Below, in pieces: positions 10,958-22,800 of a stretch of DNA of 64,000 nucleotides. The notes under the pieces are model-generated. The model worked only from the letters and a program-made list of their open reading frames with translations. It was not told the DNA's origin and made no database searches. Position 1 is the stretch's first letter, and each line of letters starts with the position of its first letter. The position numbers and the translations under genes are program-made. Source of the stretch: Cymbidium sinense (taxonomy: Eukaryota; Streptophyta; Magnoliopsida; Asparagales; Orchidaceae); NCBI GenBank assembly GCA_021442155.1, contig CM038228.1, forward strand, positions 9,899,179-9,963,178, in the 5' to 3' direction.

Positions 10958-13540
10958 AAGATAGAACATGATCAAATGAAGGATTATACAGCTCATTCAT
11001 AAATTGAGCTTAAAATATTTATTTGTGTTTGACTTGCTTGCTTAACCAAGCGAACATAAGTTGTTCATAAATTTTTTTTTATAGTCTTACCTATGGCTGA
11101 TTGGAAGATGTGGTGTTTTAATTTTGGATGTGGGGACACCATGCATCTTAGGGTACTTATTGAAGTGATCGCATGTTAAGGTATGATGTACTATCTCAAA
11201 AGATAGAAACATCATTCTATAATAGACCTATCATCTAATAACTCCTAAGGCATGATGGGTCTCAAATATAGAGTTTTTCCCCTTACTTTACATGGAAAAG
11301 TGAGTTTATTTTAAGTTTCTTAAGTTCCCTATGGAGGCAAGCCTCTATAGTTAATTACATCCTAATGAATATGAATTCCTTAAGAACACTCTCGATTAAA
11401 GTAAGCAATTATTGTCTTCAAAGATTTCAAAGTTAAGACTATCAAAGGATTGGCTTTTTTTGATAATTAAGTGAGATTGTTCAATTGGAAAGACTTATTT
11501 TAGAATCCAAAGGAGAATAAGTAGGGGTGCTCATGATATTAGGAAGCCTAGTGAGCACTTCAATTTACCTATGGTAAGGCTTTACATGTTTGAAAGTGAG
11601 AAAATTTTTTTTTTAGTTGAAATTCTATTAGAATGCTAAGGCCTATAGTCCATCAACACAAGATTATGAAAATGACTAAGAGGTAAAGATTTAAATTTGT
11701 AGCTCGAAGGAAACTAGGAACCTCGGATCCTAAATCTAGGTAGCTTTAACACAAGTTAGAGCATGACCAAAATCTAAGCAAAAATGAGACATAAGGGTTT
11801 ATCTCCATAAGAGAGAATAAACCCGTATGACTTTTGGACTTACAACCGCCTATAGTGGCTACCAGCTAACACCTCTTACAATTCAAAATCATGTAGTCTG
11901 ATCTTATAAAATTCCAAGATGGTTGAGCTATTATTTAATTGGAAGAAACTAAAGTCTTAAACCCACTCCCTAAGAGACTAGAGCATGAGTGGTATGAGCA
12001 TATGACTTACTCTAAAGTGTAAAATTTTATAAATTTCATTTCATTTTGACATATTCATTTGGAAAAAGGCTTGAGATTTTTATGCCTAAATGCATGATGA
12101 AATAGTGTTATGGGCTAAATCAACAAGAAGAGGGTATCTCCACCACAAGGGATGCCTTCACAGGTCAAGCATTCCCCTATCGTAAGGACAAAGATCCCCC
12201 ATATTCAAGAAAGAAGGAATATGACATGCATGATGAGGCATACAACATACAGCTAAAGGGTTACTAAATCTTTTAATTATCTTATTTATGTCATAGGATT
12301 TTTGATAAGGTTATGAGTTATTTTAAATTTTAATTATGAATTATTAATTAGGTAGAAAAAATTAATTTTATCCTAAGAGCCTATCGCATCCAGGCTACAC
12401 ATTCAAACATCAAACATGAAGAAACTAGAAAAAGTATGCAATTCTAGTGTGCAATGTAAACACAACATCAAACAATTTTATAGACTACCACAAAACAATA
12501 AAAGGCTGGTGCAACCAGGTACCATCGTACACCCCAGAAAAGAGAAAAGATGGGTAGAGCTCTACCCTTATAACTGAAATATAAAAGAATAGATATTGAA
12601 ATTGAATACATGCTATGGGGTCTTCTTTTCTTCATTTCTTCATGTCCTTCTCTTTCTTTTGATTTGATTTACTCCAAAGACACACAGGGCACCCCAGGAC
12701 AAAACCTTCTATCCATTGCTCATCCTAATCTCCCATAGCACTTATCCTATTTTCTATTGCAAAATTACATCTTATATGAAAGTAAATCTAACTATACATG
12801 CAAAATAAAGGTTAGCTAAACATACATACAACCCAAGCAGTTATATTTCATAATTTTGACTTAGCACCCTGTACATGGGTAATCAAGCCCATATGTCCTA
12901 ACTTGGATTATGCTTAGGGGGATAAGCAACTTGCAAGCAAAACATTTATATTTATTTTTACAGCGGCCCCTTAAGCATAATATCCTGTAAAAAATAATGT
13001 TAAACTATCAACAGCCTAACATCCAGTCTACGATTTACATTCCTAACATCCAGTCTAAAATATTACATCACAAGATAAAACAAAATAACATTACACACAC
13101 CATCCTAACCTAAAGCTAGAAGTAGTAACTTAATGTGTTTGCTTAGAAGGCTTGTATGGCAAGTCTGTTCTAGGTTTTGTTTCATTTTAAGTTTGATTTG
13201 AATTCATACTCTGTTCAATTTTACCATTGGGTAGTTTCGATTTAAATAATTTAATAGATTTTTTTTGTTTCAATTTTAAGTTCATTTTTTCTATTTAAGT
13301 TGAATTTAAATTTTAAAGAATGAAGAATAAGATAAATTCTGCTTAGGAAAGAATCCATTTCATTCAATATTCTAATCTTAATATAATGAAACTTTCATCT
13401 TGAGATAAAAGTTTATTCTAAGGGTCGAACTAAGAACCTTAGTATCGTAATTAGTCCATTTGAATTTATGTAAATGATTCAACTAAACTGATTTAATTTG
13501 ATTAATGTTTGTTTGATTTGATTTAGATTTTAAAATTTTA

Positions 13541-13965
13541 GTTTGTTTAACTTCATGTATTTTTATTGATTAATTTTTAATTAGATGATTTGATTTAATT
13601 AAATTTTGATAATTGAATATCCTTTGAATTAATATCTAATAAAGTTTAAGTTTGTTTAACTTCATGTATTTTGATTGATTAATTTTGGATTAGATGTTTT
13701 GATTTAATTAAATTTGGATAATTCAATATTCTTTGAATTAATATCAATAAAGTTTAAGTTTTTTAACTTCATGTATTTTGATTGATTAATTTTGAATTAG
13801 ATGTTTTGATTTAATTAAATTTTGATAATTCAATATCCTTTGAATTAATATCTAATAAAGTTTAAGTTTGTTTAACTACATGTATTTTGATTGATTAATT
13901 TTGGATTAGATGTTTTGATTTAATTAAATTTTGATAATTCAATATCCTTTGAATTAATATCTAAT
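13541..13965. repeat. Tandem repeat of about 108 bp, four copies, inside LTR2
   Basis: The word TTAACT(T/A)CATGTATTTT recurs at about 13,547, 13,656, 13,763 and 13,872, a spacing of 107-109 bp. Each copy continues through TTGATTTAATTAAATTT and CCTTTGAATTAATATC. No counterpart was noticed in the LTRs of element 2, so this looks like local amplification within LTR2. Confidence 0.85.
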
Positions 13966-16900
13966 TCTTTTCTCTTGGGTTTTCGATTTAAGATTTTAAT
14001 TTATATGATATTGATTAAATTATTTTAATGTTATTTAAATTTATTGATTTCATCTTTTCATTTAGATTGATTTGATTTAGTTAAAATATTTTATTTTAAT
14101 TAACTTCTTATTTGATCAAGGTTCAAAGCAATTTCTTATTTTGATTCTAATTAAGAGTTTGACCATTTGGTTTACTAGATTTGGTGATTTGATTTATATA
14201 TTAGTTTTAATTTGAGGATTATTTAATTAAATCTTTTAAGGTGACTTAATTGATTTGATTTGGTAAGTTTTATTAGTTTATGGATTTGCTTAGGTTAAGT
14301 GAATTAAATGTTTATTTTGAATTCAATTAACTTTGGTTTTATGCAATTAGAGTTTCATTTAATTTGATTCATTTATTAGAATTTGGTCAATGTCTTTGAA
14401 TAATAGTTCATGTTTAATTTGATTATTATACTTGTATGTTTAATGACTAATTAATTCATCTAATTCAAATAGATTGTATTGAACCTAACTTGATTATATA
14501 TTGAATTGATTAAGGTTTACTTTAGTTTCATTTGATTTAGTTTGATTTATGGTCAATTTGATTTAAAGTTTAATGTTTAACCAATATTCAATTGAGTTTA
14601 AGTTATTAAGTGGTTTTATATGGTTAAGATTCAATGCTTGATATGTTTAATTATATTAGTTTGATTTGTATAGTTAACTAAGTTGATTATTTATACATGG
14701 AAACGTGAACTTATGTAATTAGGACTTTGATTAGATTTGTTCCAAACTAAATGATTTAATGATAAACCTAGTTAAGGCTTAGTTAAGATTTGATAAATGA
14801 TTATTGAATGTTCTCGATTAAATTTTAAAGTTTATTTGAAGATTAGTTGATTATGTTGTAGGGTCAATTTAATTAATCCATATTTATCTGAATTTAATTA
14901 AAGTATGATGAGTGATTAATTTGATGTCCATGATTATAATGATTAATTAATCTAAATAATTGGGGTTTGATTATTGGTTGTCTTAGTGTACTTGTTTGAA
15001 TTACTTTATCCAAATTGAGTTTAATTTTCTTTTAAGTCTTTTTTGGTTTCTTTAATTTAATATAGTTTTGATAATTAATTAACTTAATGCGATATTTCAC
15101 TATCAGTTTGATTAAAGGTCGGTCTTAGTTCAAGGATTAATTAAGTTTAATTTGATTGGATGATTAATTAACATAAGATTGGCTATTAATTAAGTCTTTA
15201 TCTTGTTAAGCAATTAATTTAATTAAGAACTTAATTAAAGAGCTTAATTTATTGAATGATTAATTAAATTAAGCCTAATTACATAGTTATTTATTGGCTT
15301 AATTAGATGTCTATCTTTGGTGATTAACATAAACAAAATCTAATTGATTAGTTTAGTTAATCATAATTGATTTGATTAAAAGGTTGACTCATTTAAGATT
15401 AATTTAGTGATTGATTAATTTTCAGCTTATTCAATAGTTGATTTTAATTAAGGTTTTAACTAACTATAAATTTAATCTATTGTAATTGATTTTATGAAAT
15501 GTTTAGCTTAGATGACCAACCTAATTAAAGATCAATCATAATTAATTTAGTTTAGTCTAAATAAAAAGGAAAATCAAATCTTAATTAAATTTTACCCATT
15601 GATTTTTTATGTTTTTAAATTATTTAAATCAATTAGTTAACCTTAGTTGAAACCTAATTTGTTTTGATCTAGCATGATTAAGCTTTAATTAATGATTCAA
15701 TTAATGATTGATGGTTTAATTAAGTTTAGTTTAGAGTTTAATTAATACTTAAGTTAGTTTTCATGTAATTAATTTTAGGTTTATGCTTAATTTAGTTTAA
15801 TTTTGATTTGAGGATTATGTGATACTCATTTGATTTGATTTTAAAATTAAAGTTCAAGTTTGTTTGATTCAACCTATAGTTTGGTTAATGGGAGTTTGAA
15901 TATCAATCTACCTATGAGTTCATTTGATATTGATTGAGTTTTAGCTTTGATAAAATTAATGTTGGTTTTAATTATTTCTTAAATATTAATTAAACTAAAT
16001 CAAATAGAATATTAGTTATTTTGAGATCCAAAGAGTTCCATTTTTTTAGCTCTCTGATGTTAATTAAAGTGTTTTCAAGCCATTTCGATAATTTTCCATA
16101 ATTTTTATAAAATTTAATAATTTGTTTTACTAAAATAGACTATTTAAGTTTCAAATTTTAATATCTCCCAATCCAGAGTTTCTTTTGACCTGAAATGTTT
16201 ATGATATATGTATTTTAACCTCAATTTCAATTCATAAAAGTTTCAGATCAATATGAATAATATTTTTAGGTTAATTAATGAAAATTGATTTTCACTAAAA
16301 CATAAATTAAGTTCAAAATACACAATAGAAATTAAGGCTTTTTAGTTTATTAGATTCCTCTCGAAAAGACAAATCCAACGAGCCCTTATTTGTATTTTTT
16401 TTATGACTATTTTTTATGAATTTTTGAAGTTTTAGGCAATTTTAAGTATTTTTTAAAACCGAAAGCTCCCTTTTTTCTACATAAACTAGTTAGGCCACAC
16501 ATGGATCATCACGTTACATGTCGGCCCATTAGGCAACGTAGCTCCACATGGAAATTTAGCGTGAAAATCGCAATTCGATTGTACCATCCTATCTTTGATG
16601 GGGGATCGGATGGATGCCGACTCGCCTTCCCTCTGGATGATGAACCAGAACTGAAGAATGGGAAAATTGACGTTGTAGATCCGTTCGGGCTCAATTTTTC
16701 AGTGAATCCCGCTGAAAAATGCTCGCTCTCACATTAGGATCAACTAAAACATAAAGTGCAAGGGAAATCTAATGGATATTTCTAAAATCGTGCGAGCATT
16801 ATCAAAAATAAAGGGACCTATGACAGGCTAAAGATTGATGAAATTAACTCACTCGAGCTATTGTCGAGTGGTTGAATCAATTCAAAAATGCTCCTGGAAG

Positions 16901-17263
16901 TTAGACAAAGCTTTGGAGTGAATATAGACTCTTTCCTCCCCTTGGAACGTTGTAGCCACTGACAATTGTCGCCTCTTCACCAAAATCCGCTTGGTTTGGG
17001 TGGTTTCATGTGGAAAAGGAGTGGAGAATAGGTTGATTCTGTTTAGTGGAGCTTCTAGAGGATGACCAATGCTAAAAACTTGAGTTTTGAAGCATCCTTT
17101 CTTCTCCTCTTAATGGTGGCCAAAATCACCATTAATGGTGATTAGAGGTGGGGTGGTTGGCTGGATTTTGTCAAAATTTGGTGGTCTATTTATTGTAGAC
17201 CACCTCGTAGCTAAGTGAGGAAAGGGGAGATGCATGATGATTTTATGGTCTTTTGGCAATTTT

Positions 17264-17268
<5 letters not shown>

Positions 17269-17300
<32 letters not shown>
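17269..17300. repeat. (TC)n microsatellite in LTR2
   Basis: About 16 uninterrupted TC units. Confidence 0.95.
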
Positions 17301-17303
<3 letters not shown>

Positions 17304-18923
17304 TGGTTTCACCCAACCACAAAGTTGAAGTTCAACTCTTACATTAAGGTTTAAGTTGCCAAAATCTAATTTGGACTTAGATTTTGAATTAGGTCAACTC
17401 ATGTTGACCCAAATAAGTTGGATTGGGTTTAAGTAACCCAAATTGACTTATTGGGTTTGGGTGTAAGGTTCAATTATAACCAATTGATCATTTTATTCAT
17501 ATGAGTTTAATTAATTTAGTTTAATTTGATCCTGAAATGATTAAGCCCATTTTGACCCGCTTTGACCAAAGTGGATCTAATTGCGTTCACATGGCCTAAA
17601 TGGTCATGTTGGGTTTGGATTAGACTTCAATTATGTTTGATTAATCATTTATGATAATTTTGATTGATTACTTTTATTTATTTTGGATTAATTTGAATTT
17701 GACACAAGTTTGACTAAGGTTTGACTAACTTTGACCAAAATTGGTTAAGTTGATTTATGTGATTCAATTTATTATTTTATGCTTAGATTATGTTTCAATC
17801 ATATTTTATGAATTATTTGGAATGCTTTTGGTCAATTATTTGGTTTAATTTGGCTTGGATTTGGATTTGATCCATTTGAGTTCATATAGGTCAAATAGGC
17901 CAAGTTGACCAATTTGGCTAAATTGGCCAAATTGGCTTAGCTATTGGCTCATATTTGATTGATCAATTAAAGATGATTGTAGGCTTTGATTTCATTCAAT
18001 TTGGATTTAGGAATGCTTTAGACCAATTTGACCCTTTAGTTAAATTTGGGCTACATAGGTCAATTGGGTTTAATCAAGGCTTTGATCATGTTCAATAATC
18101 AATTTGAAATAAATTTGAGCCATTGGTTGCAATCAATTTGGATTAGGTTTTGATTTGACTCAATTTGGCCCTTTAAGTCAAATTGGGTCAACTTAGGTCA
18201 AGAGAACTAATTAAGTTTGGTTTGGCTCAATTGATGGTCAAGTCATGTTCGATTGATTTTAGGTTGGTATGAATCATTGATTTCAATTGATTTGGCTTAG
18301 GGTAAGATTTGGTTCATTTGGCTCATGTTGGTTAATTGGGTTACTTTGGTCAAATGACAAAATTGACTTAGTTTGACCCAATTGATTGCAATTGATCAAT
18401 CAAAGATGATAAAGTCATCATAGAAGGGTTTGATAGGTTAGTTCACTCCAATTTGGGTTGGATTGAAGGTTGGCTAAAATGGGTCCTTTAGGCCACTTTG
18501 GGTCAAGTGAACCTAATGGGTCAAATGAATTGGTTTTTAGTTGAATTGAGTTTAGATATTGGAATATGAATTGAGATTAAATTGGTGCGGGTACATTGAT
18601 TTAAGGTTGGATTTTGGCTAAGGAGGTAGGCATGAGCTTGGTTAAGCCATGGGTAAGTCACCTGGGTCCTAAGGCTTAGCCTAATCCTATGGCAACCCCT
18701 CCTAAAGTCTCTAGGTTTAGTTTAAGTGTTCACTTAGCCACTTAGTGCCCTATGATTAACGAGCTCTTAGTGTGTAGAATTCTCCTAGACCATGATGAGA
18801 GATTGAATTCTCACCCAAAAGTGAGGTCAATAGAAACACCTAAAGCATTTGAGGTCACATTGTGATATATATTTTGGCGAGAGGAAAGTTTGTTTGTAAT
18901 TTTATGATCTACATTCCCACTAG

Positions 18924-19256
18924 TTAAAGTTGAGCTCGGGTTGGCAGTGGATTTTCCACGATTACCTTGACTACCTTAGAAGGGTTGTTGGCAAAAATTT
19001 TTATAGCCCCTCTTTTAGTATATATGGATTTGTTCACCTTGTTTAGTTGCATTTCCGCTAAGTAGGCATAATTCACGGCCTGGGAAAATGACCATACTGT
19101 TATCATCTCTAGCTTATCTTGAATTGACTTCTTCAATCCCGATATACCGAGTGATGTGTTGACATTTATAAATAGTCCACATCTTGAATCAAGTGAGTAT
19201 GACGATGACAATAACCTACAAATCGACATCATGCAAGTTGGATCAAAATCAAACAT
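18924..19256 (-). pseudogene. Retrotransposon gag-like fragment
   Basis: An open stretch of 110 codons on the minus strand. Residues about 36-75 (GLKKSIQDKLEMITVWSFSQ and the following AVNYAYLAEMQ) resemble the end of the Retrotrans_gag domain, where a GL...I...L motif is followed by an A...A...E helix. It differs from the gag of elements 1 and 2, so it would come from another Ty3-type element. No LTR or pol is attached. A chance open frame cannot be excluded. Confidence 0.4.
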
Positions 19257-19351
19257 CGTTACTCAAGCACGCTCTCTAAATATCAAATCATATAAAGTCA
19301 TAATATAGAATATTTAATAATATAGATATCTTAAAAATTATCCACATAATA

Positions 19352-19353
<2 letters not shown>

Positions 19354-19423
<70 letters not shown>

Positions 19424-19459
19424 CAATATACTATATAAATATATATATATATATATATA
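19354..19459. repeat. (CA)n-(TA)n compound microsatellite
   Basis: A CA run from 19,354 to about 19,396 passes directly into TA repeats to 19,422. After a short break a second TA run lies at 19,440-19,459. Confidence 0.95.
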
Positions 19460-19871
19460 CATAAATATATAATATAAATATATAATATATGTATATAATA
19501 TTAATACATAATAATTCAACAAAATATGTATACATAAATATTATTGTAAAAAAAAGATCATCAAAGTATATGTGTATATATGTTAGAAAAAGTGAAAGAA
19601 TAATATGTATATATCATTATGTATATTTTATACATACCTAATCAAAAGAAATAAAATAATAATAATAAATGATAAAGATTAATAACTCCTCCAACTAGTG
19701 TGGTCGGGTTCAGTCCAACCCAAATTTTCATGACCAACCCACGAATATTATATGGATTGAAAAACCCAACCTAAACCTCAACTCACAAACCCACCATTTA
19801 ACCTACTTATCGATTGAAATATTACAACTAACCAAATCCATTTTACATAGTTACCCCAATAAAGGCAAAAA

Positions 19872-19876
19872 AAAAT
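19872..19876. repeat. Left target-site duplication of element 2 (candidate)
   Basis: AAAAT abuts the TG at 19,877. The right flank of the element (46,810-46,814) is AGAAT, so four of five bases match, as expected for an old 5 bp duplication. The left copy sits in an A run, which weakens it. Confidence 0.5.
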
Positions 19877-22800
19877 TGGGTTAGAAAAATTTTATATGGT
19901 CACCTTCCATCTATGGGGTGAAAAGGCAAGAATATAAAATTCATCTTTTGGGATGCCATGCAGATCCACAGGTGTACTTATTCAGGTGATCGAGTACGTC
20001 ATCAAGGAATAGTGTACTATCTCGAGAGATAGGAGTCACTCCCATTAATGGACCAAATCACCTCAATAAGGACTCTAAGGATGTTGGGTCTTTGAGTATA
20101 CCAGATTCTTCCCTAGTTTACATGGAAAAGTAAAGCATGGTTTATTTTAAATCGGGTTAGTTAAGTTCCCTACATGGGCAAGCCCCCGTAGTTAATTACA
20201 TCTTAAAGAATGGGGATTCCTTAGGAAAATTCTCGATTAAGGTAAATGATCATTGTCTCTAAAGATTTCAATAGGTAGGACTATCAATATTGGTTTATTT
20301 TTGAAAATCAAATGGGATCGATCAAGAGAGGAGTTCTTATCAAGCCAAATGAGAACAAGTAGGGGATGCTTAGGATACTAGAAGCCTAGTAAGCTACCCT
20401 ATGGTTGGGCTTTATATTTTAGAAATTGAATTAGTTAGTTTGAGTGGCATTTTCATTAGAATGTTAGCTTACAATTCCATAATACAAGATTATGGAAATG
20501 CCTAAGAGGTGAGAATTTATGCTTATGGCCCACAAAGGGAAAAACTTAAGAACCTAAACCTAGGGAGCTTTGGCGGGGCCAAAAATGACCTAAATCTAAG
20601 GCAAAATGGGTATTTGGTTTGCCTCCAGAGGACAAACCACTGCTTTGGACTTACAACGCAGGTGGGTGTAACTAACTCCTCCTGGTTTTAAATTCATGTA
20701 GGCAAGTCATATGCTCTATGCAAGGCAGTTAGGCTATTTATTTAGAAAAAGACTAAGTCCTTAAACTCACTCCCTAAAGAGACTAGATCATGTAAGGGTA
20801 TGCTTCAAATGACTTAAATCTAATGCAATTCAAATTTCATTTTATTTTCATTTTAGACAATTATTTTGACTCAGGCTAATATGATTCATATGCATAATGC
20901 ATGAGAAATGAGATTATTGGCCTAAATCAGTGAGAAAGGAGGAGGTGTGTTTCCATCATGGCTCTCTAAGTCAAGCTAAGTTTCTCTGGCAAAGGTGGAA
21001 GCCCTCAATCAAGAGTGAAAATAATATGCATTTGTGCATGATGTTATAAAAGAAGTACTCATCTAGCTAATGGGTTGTTAATTCTTTTATCTTAGTTTTT
21101 AGCCTAAGCTTTAGGTGAGGTTATGAGTTCTTTATTTTTAGTTTTGAATTGTTAAATTTGATAGGAGATTTATTTTTCTCCTAAGAGCCTAATCGTCATC
21201 CAGGACATACATAAAGCAAGAAAGAAACTAGAAAAAGCATGCTACTTAATGCACAAGCTAAACAAATCATCAATCAATTTATAAAGCTAATCATAAAATA
21301 ATAAGAGGCCATTGTGGTCGAGTACCACCGCACAAACCCAAAAATAAATTGGGTAGTTGAGTTCTACCCTTATACAACCCAAATTACAAATGAATTAAAG
21401 ATAATTAAGCAAGGAATTCATTGTTATGGGGTTCTTCAAGCTTTCTTTCTTTATTCTTCTTTCCTTCTTTCTTCTTCTTTTCTTCTTTTTCTTTGATTCT
21501 TTCTTTTGGATGGTTGGAAGATGGATGCTCCAAAGGCTTCACATGGTACATAAGATGTAATCTTATGACCAATGCTCATCCTAATCCCCATAATAATCAT
21601 TCCAAAATCCTAATTGCAAAAATTATATGAAAAGAAAAGAATGGAAATCTAACACGCAAATAGATTAGCTAAAATAAACCACACAAATCCCAAGCATGTA
21701 TATTGGACTTAGCACACATGGGTACTCAAGTCCACCTAATGGATTATGCTCAGGTGTATAAGCACCTGCATAGCAAAAGCATTTATATTTTTATTTATGA
21801 TAGCGCCTCTTAAGCACAATCCTCTATAGAAGATAATGGTTAGACTAAACCATCCTACCATTCATTCTATGAGCATACACCCTAACATCTAGACTAAACC
21901 ATATATCAAAAAATAAAAGAAAACATCAAACCATGCATACTAACCTAAAGTTAGAAGTGGTGACTTAGCCTAATGTGTGTGCTAAAGAGGTTTTTGTGGT
22001 ATGCTTAGCTATGGCTTTAAGTTAGAGTTTTATAAGTATGAAGGATGTTAAACTTAGAGGAGGGTTTCATTTAAGTTATTTAGATATTTTTTGGGTTGAT
22101 TTTATTTTATATTTTGATTAGGTTCAAGTGAATCCTACAATTAGTTACTAAGTTATAAAGAAAGGGAAAGAGAAGAGAACTTCTCTTTCCTTCCTTACCT
22201 TAAGTATTTTCTAAAGTAGATTCAAGCTTTGGTTTTATTTAGTGAATGTTTTATTATGTATTTTAATTAATCCTAAGTTTAGATAAACTCTAAACAAACC
22301 TATTCAAAAAGAAAGGCATTTTAAGATTAAATAAAGTGAAATGAAATCACAAAACTCTCTTCATTTCTTTCCCAACATGTATAACATGTATATGAATAAT
22401 TCTAAACATATCTATACATACAAATGGGAATGTTTAACACACTTTATGATGCATGCTAAGTAACTTATTTAAGAAAATTTGATGTTTTGATGCATGATTT
22501 TCATTAAGTAGAAAATGGATTTATTTTCCAATTTTTCACATACACACATGAATGTATGGAAGGCATAACGCAACCATTGTTTGCACCAGGGGTGTAAGGT
22601 ACAAGACCTACTTGGGGCTACTTAAAGTCTTGCAACCCCGAGGTTGTCCAGACTAATATACCACTTTCCTTAAATACAAGCATATGTAAAAAAGATGTAA
22701 ATTAAAAAGGAAAGATGCAAAGTTCATTTTTTTTTATTTGTTTGGTTTATTTGTTTAGTTTATATGTAAGTGTGGATGTCCTTCCTAATTTGATATCATA

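Larger units (their letters stand above)
10401..11108. other. Spacer between LTR1 and LTR2 with SINE-like insert and (TA)n
   Basis: There is no protein gene. It holds a tRNA-like promoter pair on the minus strand (described separately) and a long (TA)n run. Flanking AT-rich sequence has repeated TTCATAAATT and GTTCATAAA words (about 10,670-10,690, 10,996-11,005, 11,062-11,072) that may belong to the same short interspersed element. Confidence 0.5.
11109..18838 (-). repeat. LTR2: solo-type 7.7 kb LTR of the same family
   Basis: The full LTR architecture is present without adjoining gag/pol. The left end (TGTGGTG..., GGGGACACC) aligns with LTR1 and with 19,877 and 39,167. The middle blocks at 12.1-13.1 kb align with 20.9-22.0 kb. 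The GC-richer island (16.48-16.74 kb) corresponds to 24.2-24.5 kb. The right end reads GAGGTCAATAGAAACA, giving a minus-strand TG start. The flanks are GAAGA (left) and CCTAA (right), so no target duplication is evident. The segment at 13.19-16.34 kb is extremely AT-rich and diverges from the other copies. Confidence 0.8.
18839..19876. other. Spacer between LTR2 and element 2
   Basis: Contains a gag-like fragment (described separately), dinucleotide arrays, AT-rich filler, and at 19,690-19,850 a stretch of AACCCAACC/CCAACCC-like words resembling the subterminal repeats of plant hAT-type non-autonomous elements. No terminal inverted repeat pair could be fixed, so the last point is only a suggestion. 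Confidence 0.4.

Noticed and set aside
16501..16737. 78-codon frame that looks unusually coding-like
   Set aside because: It lies in the GC-richer LTR island; the equivalent parts of the other LTRs do not keep the frame.
11104..18842. Target-site duplication for LTR2
   Set aside because: Flanks GAAGA and CCTAA do not match. A CCTA match needs an LTR start at TGGCTG that does not align with the other copies.
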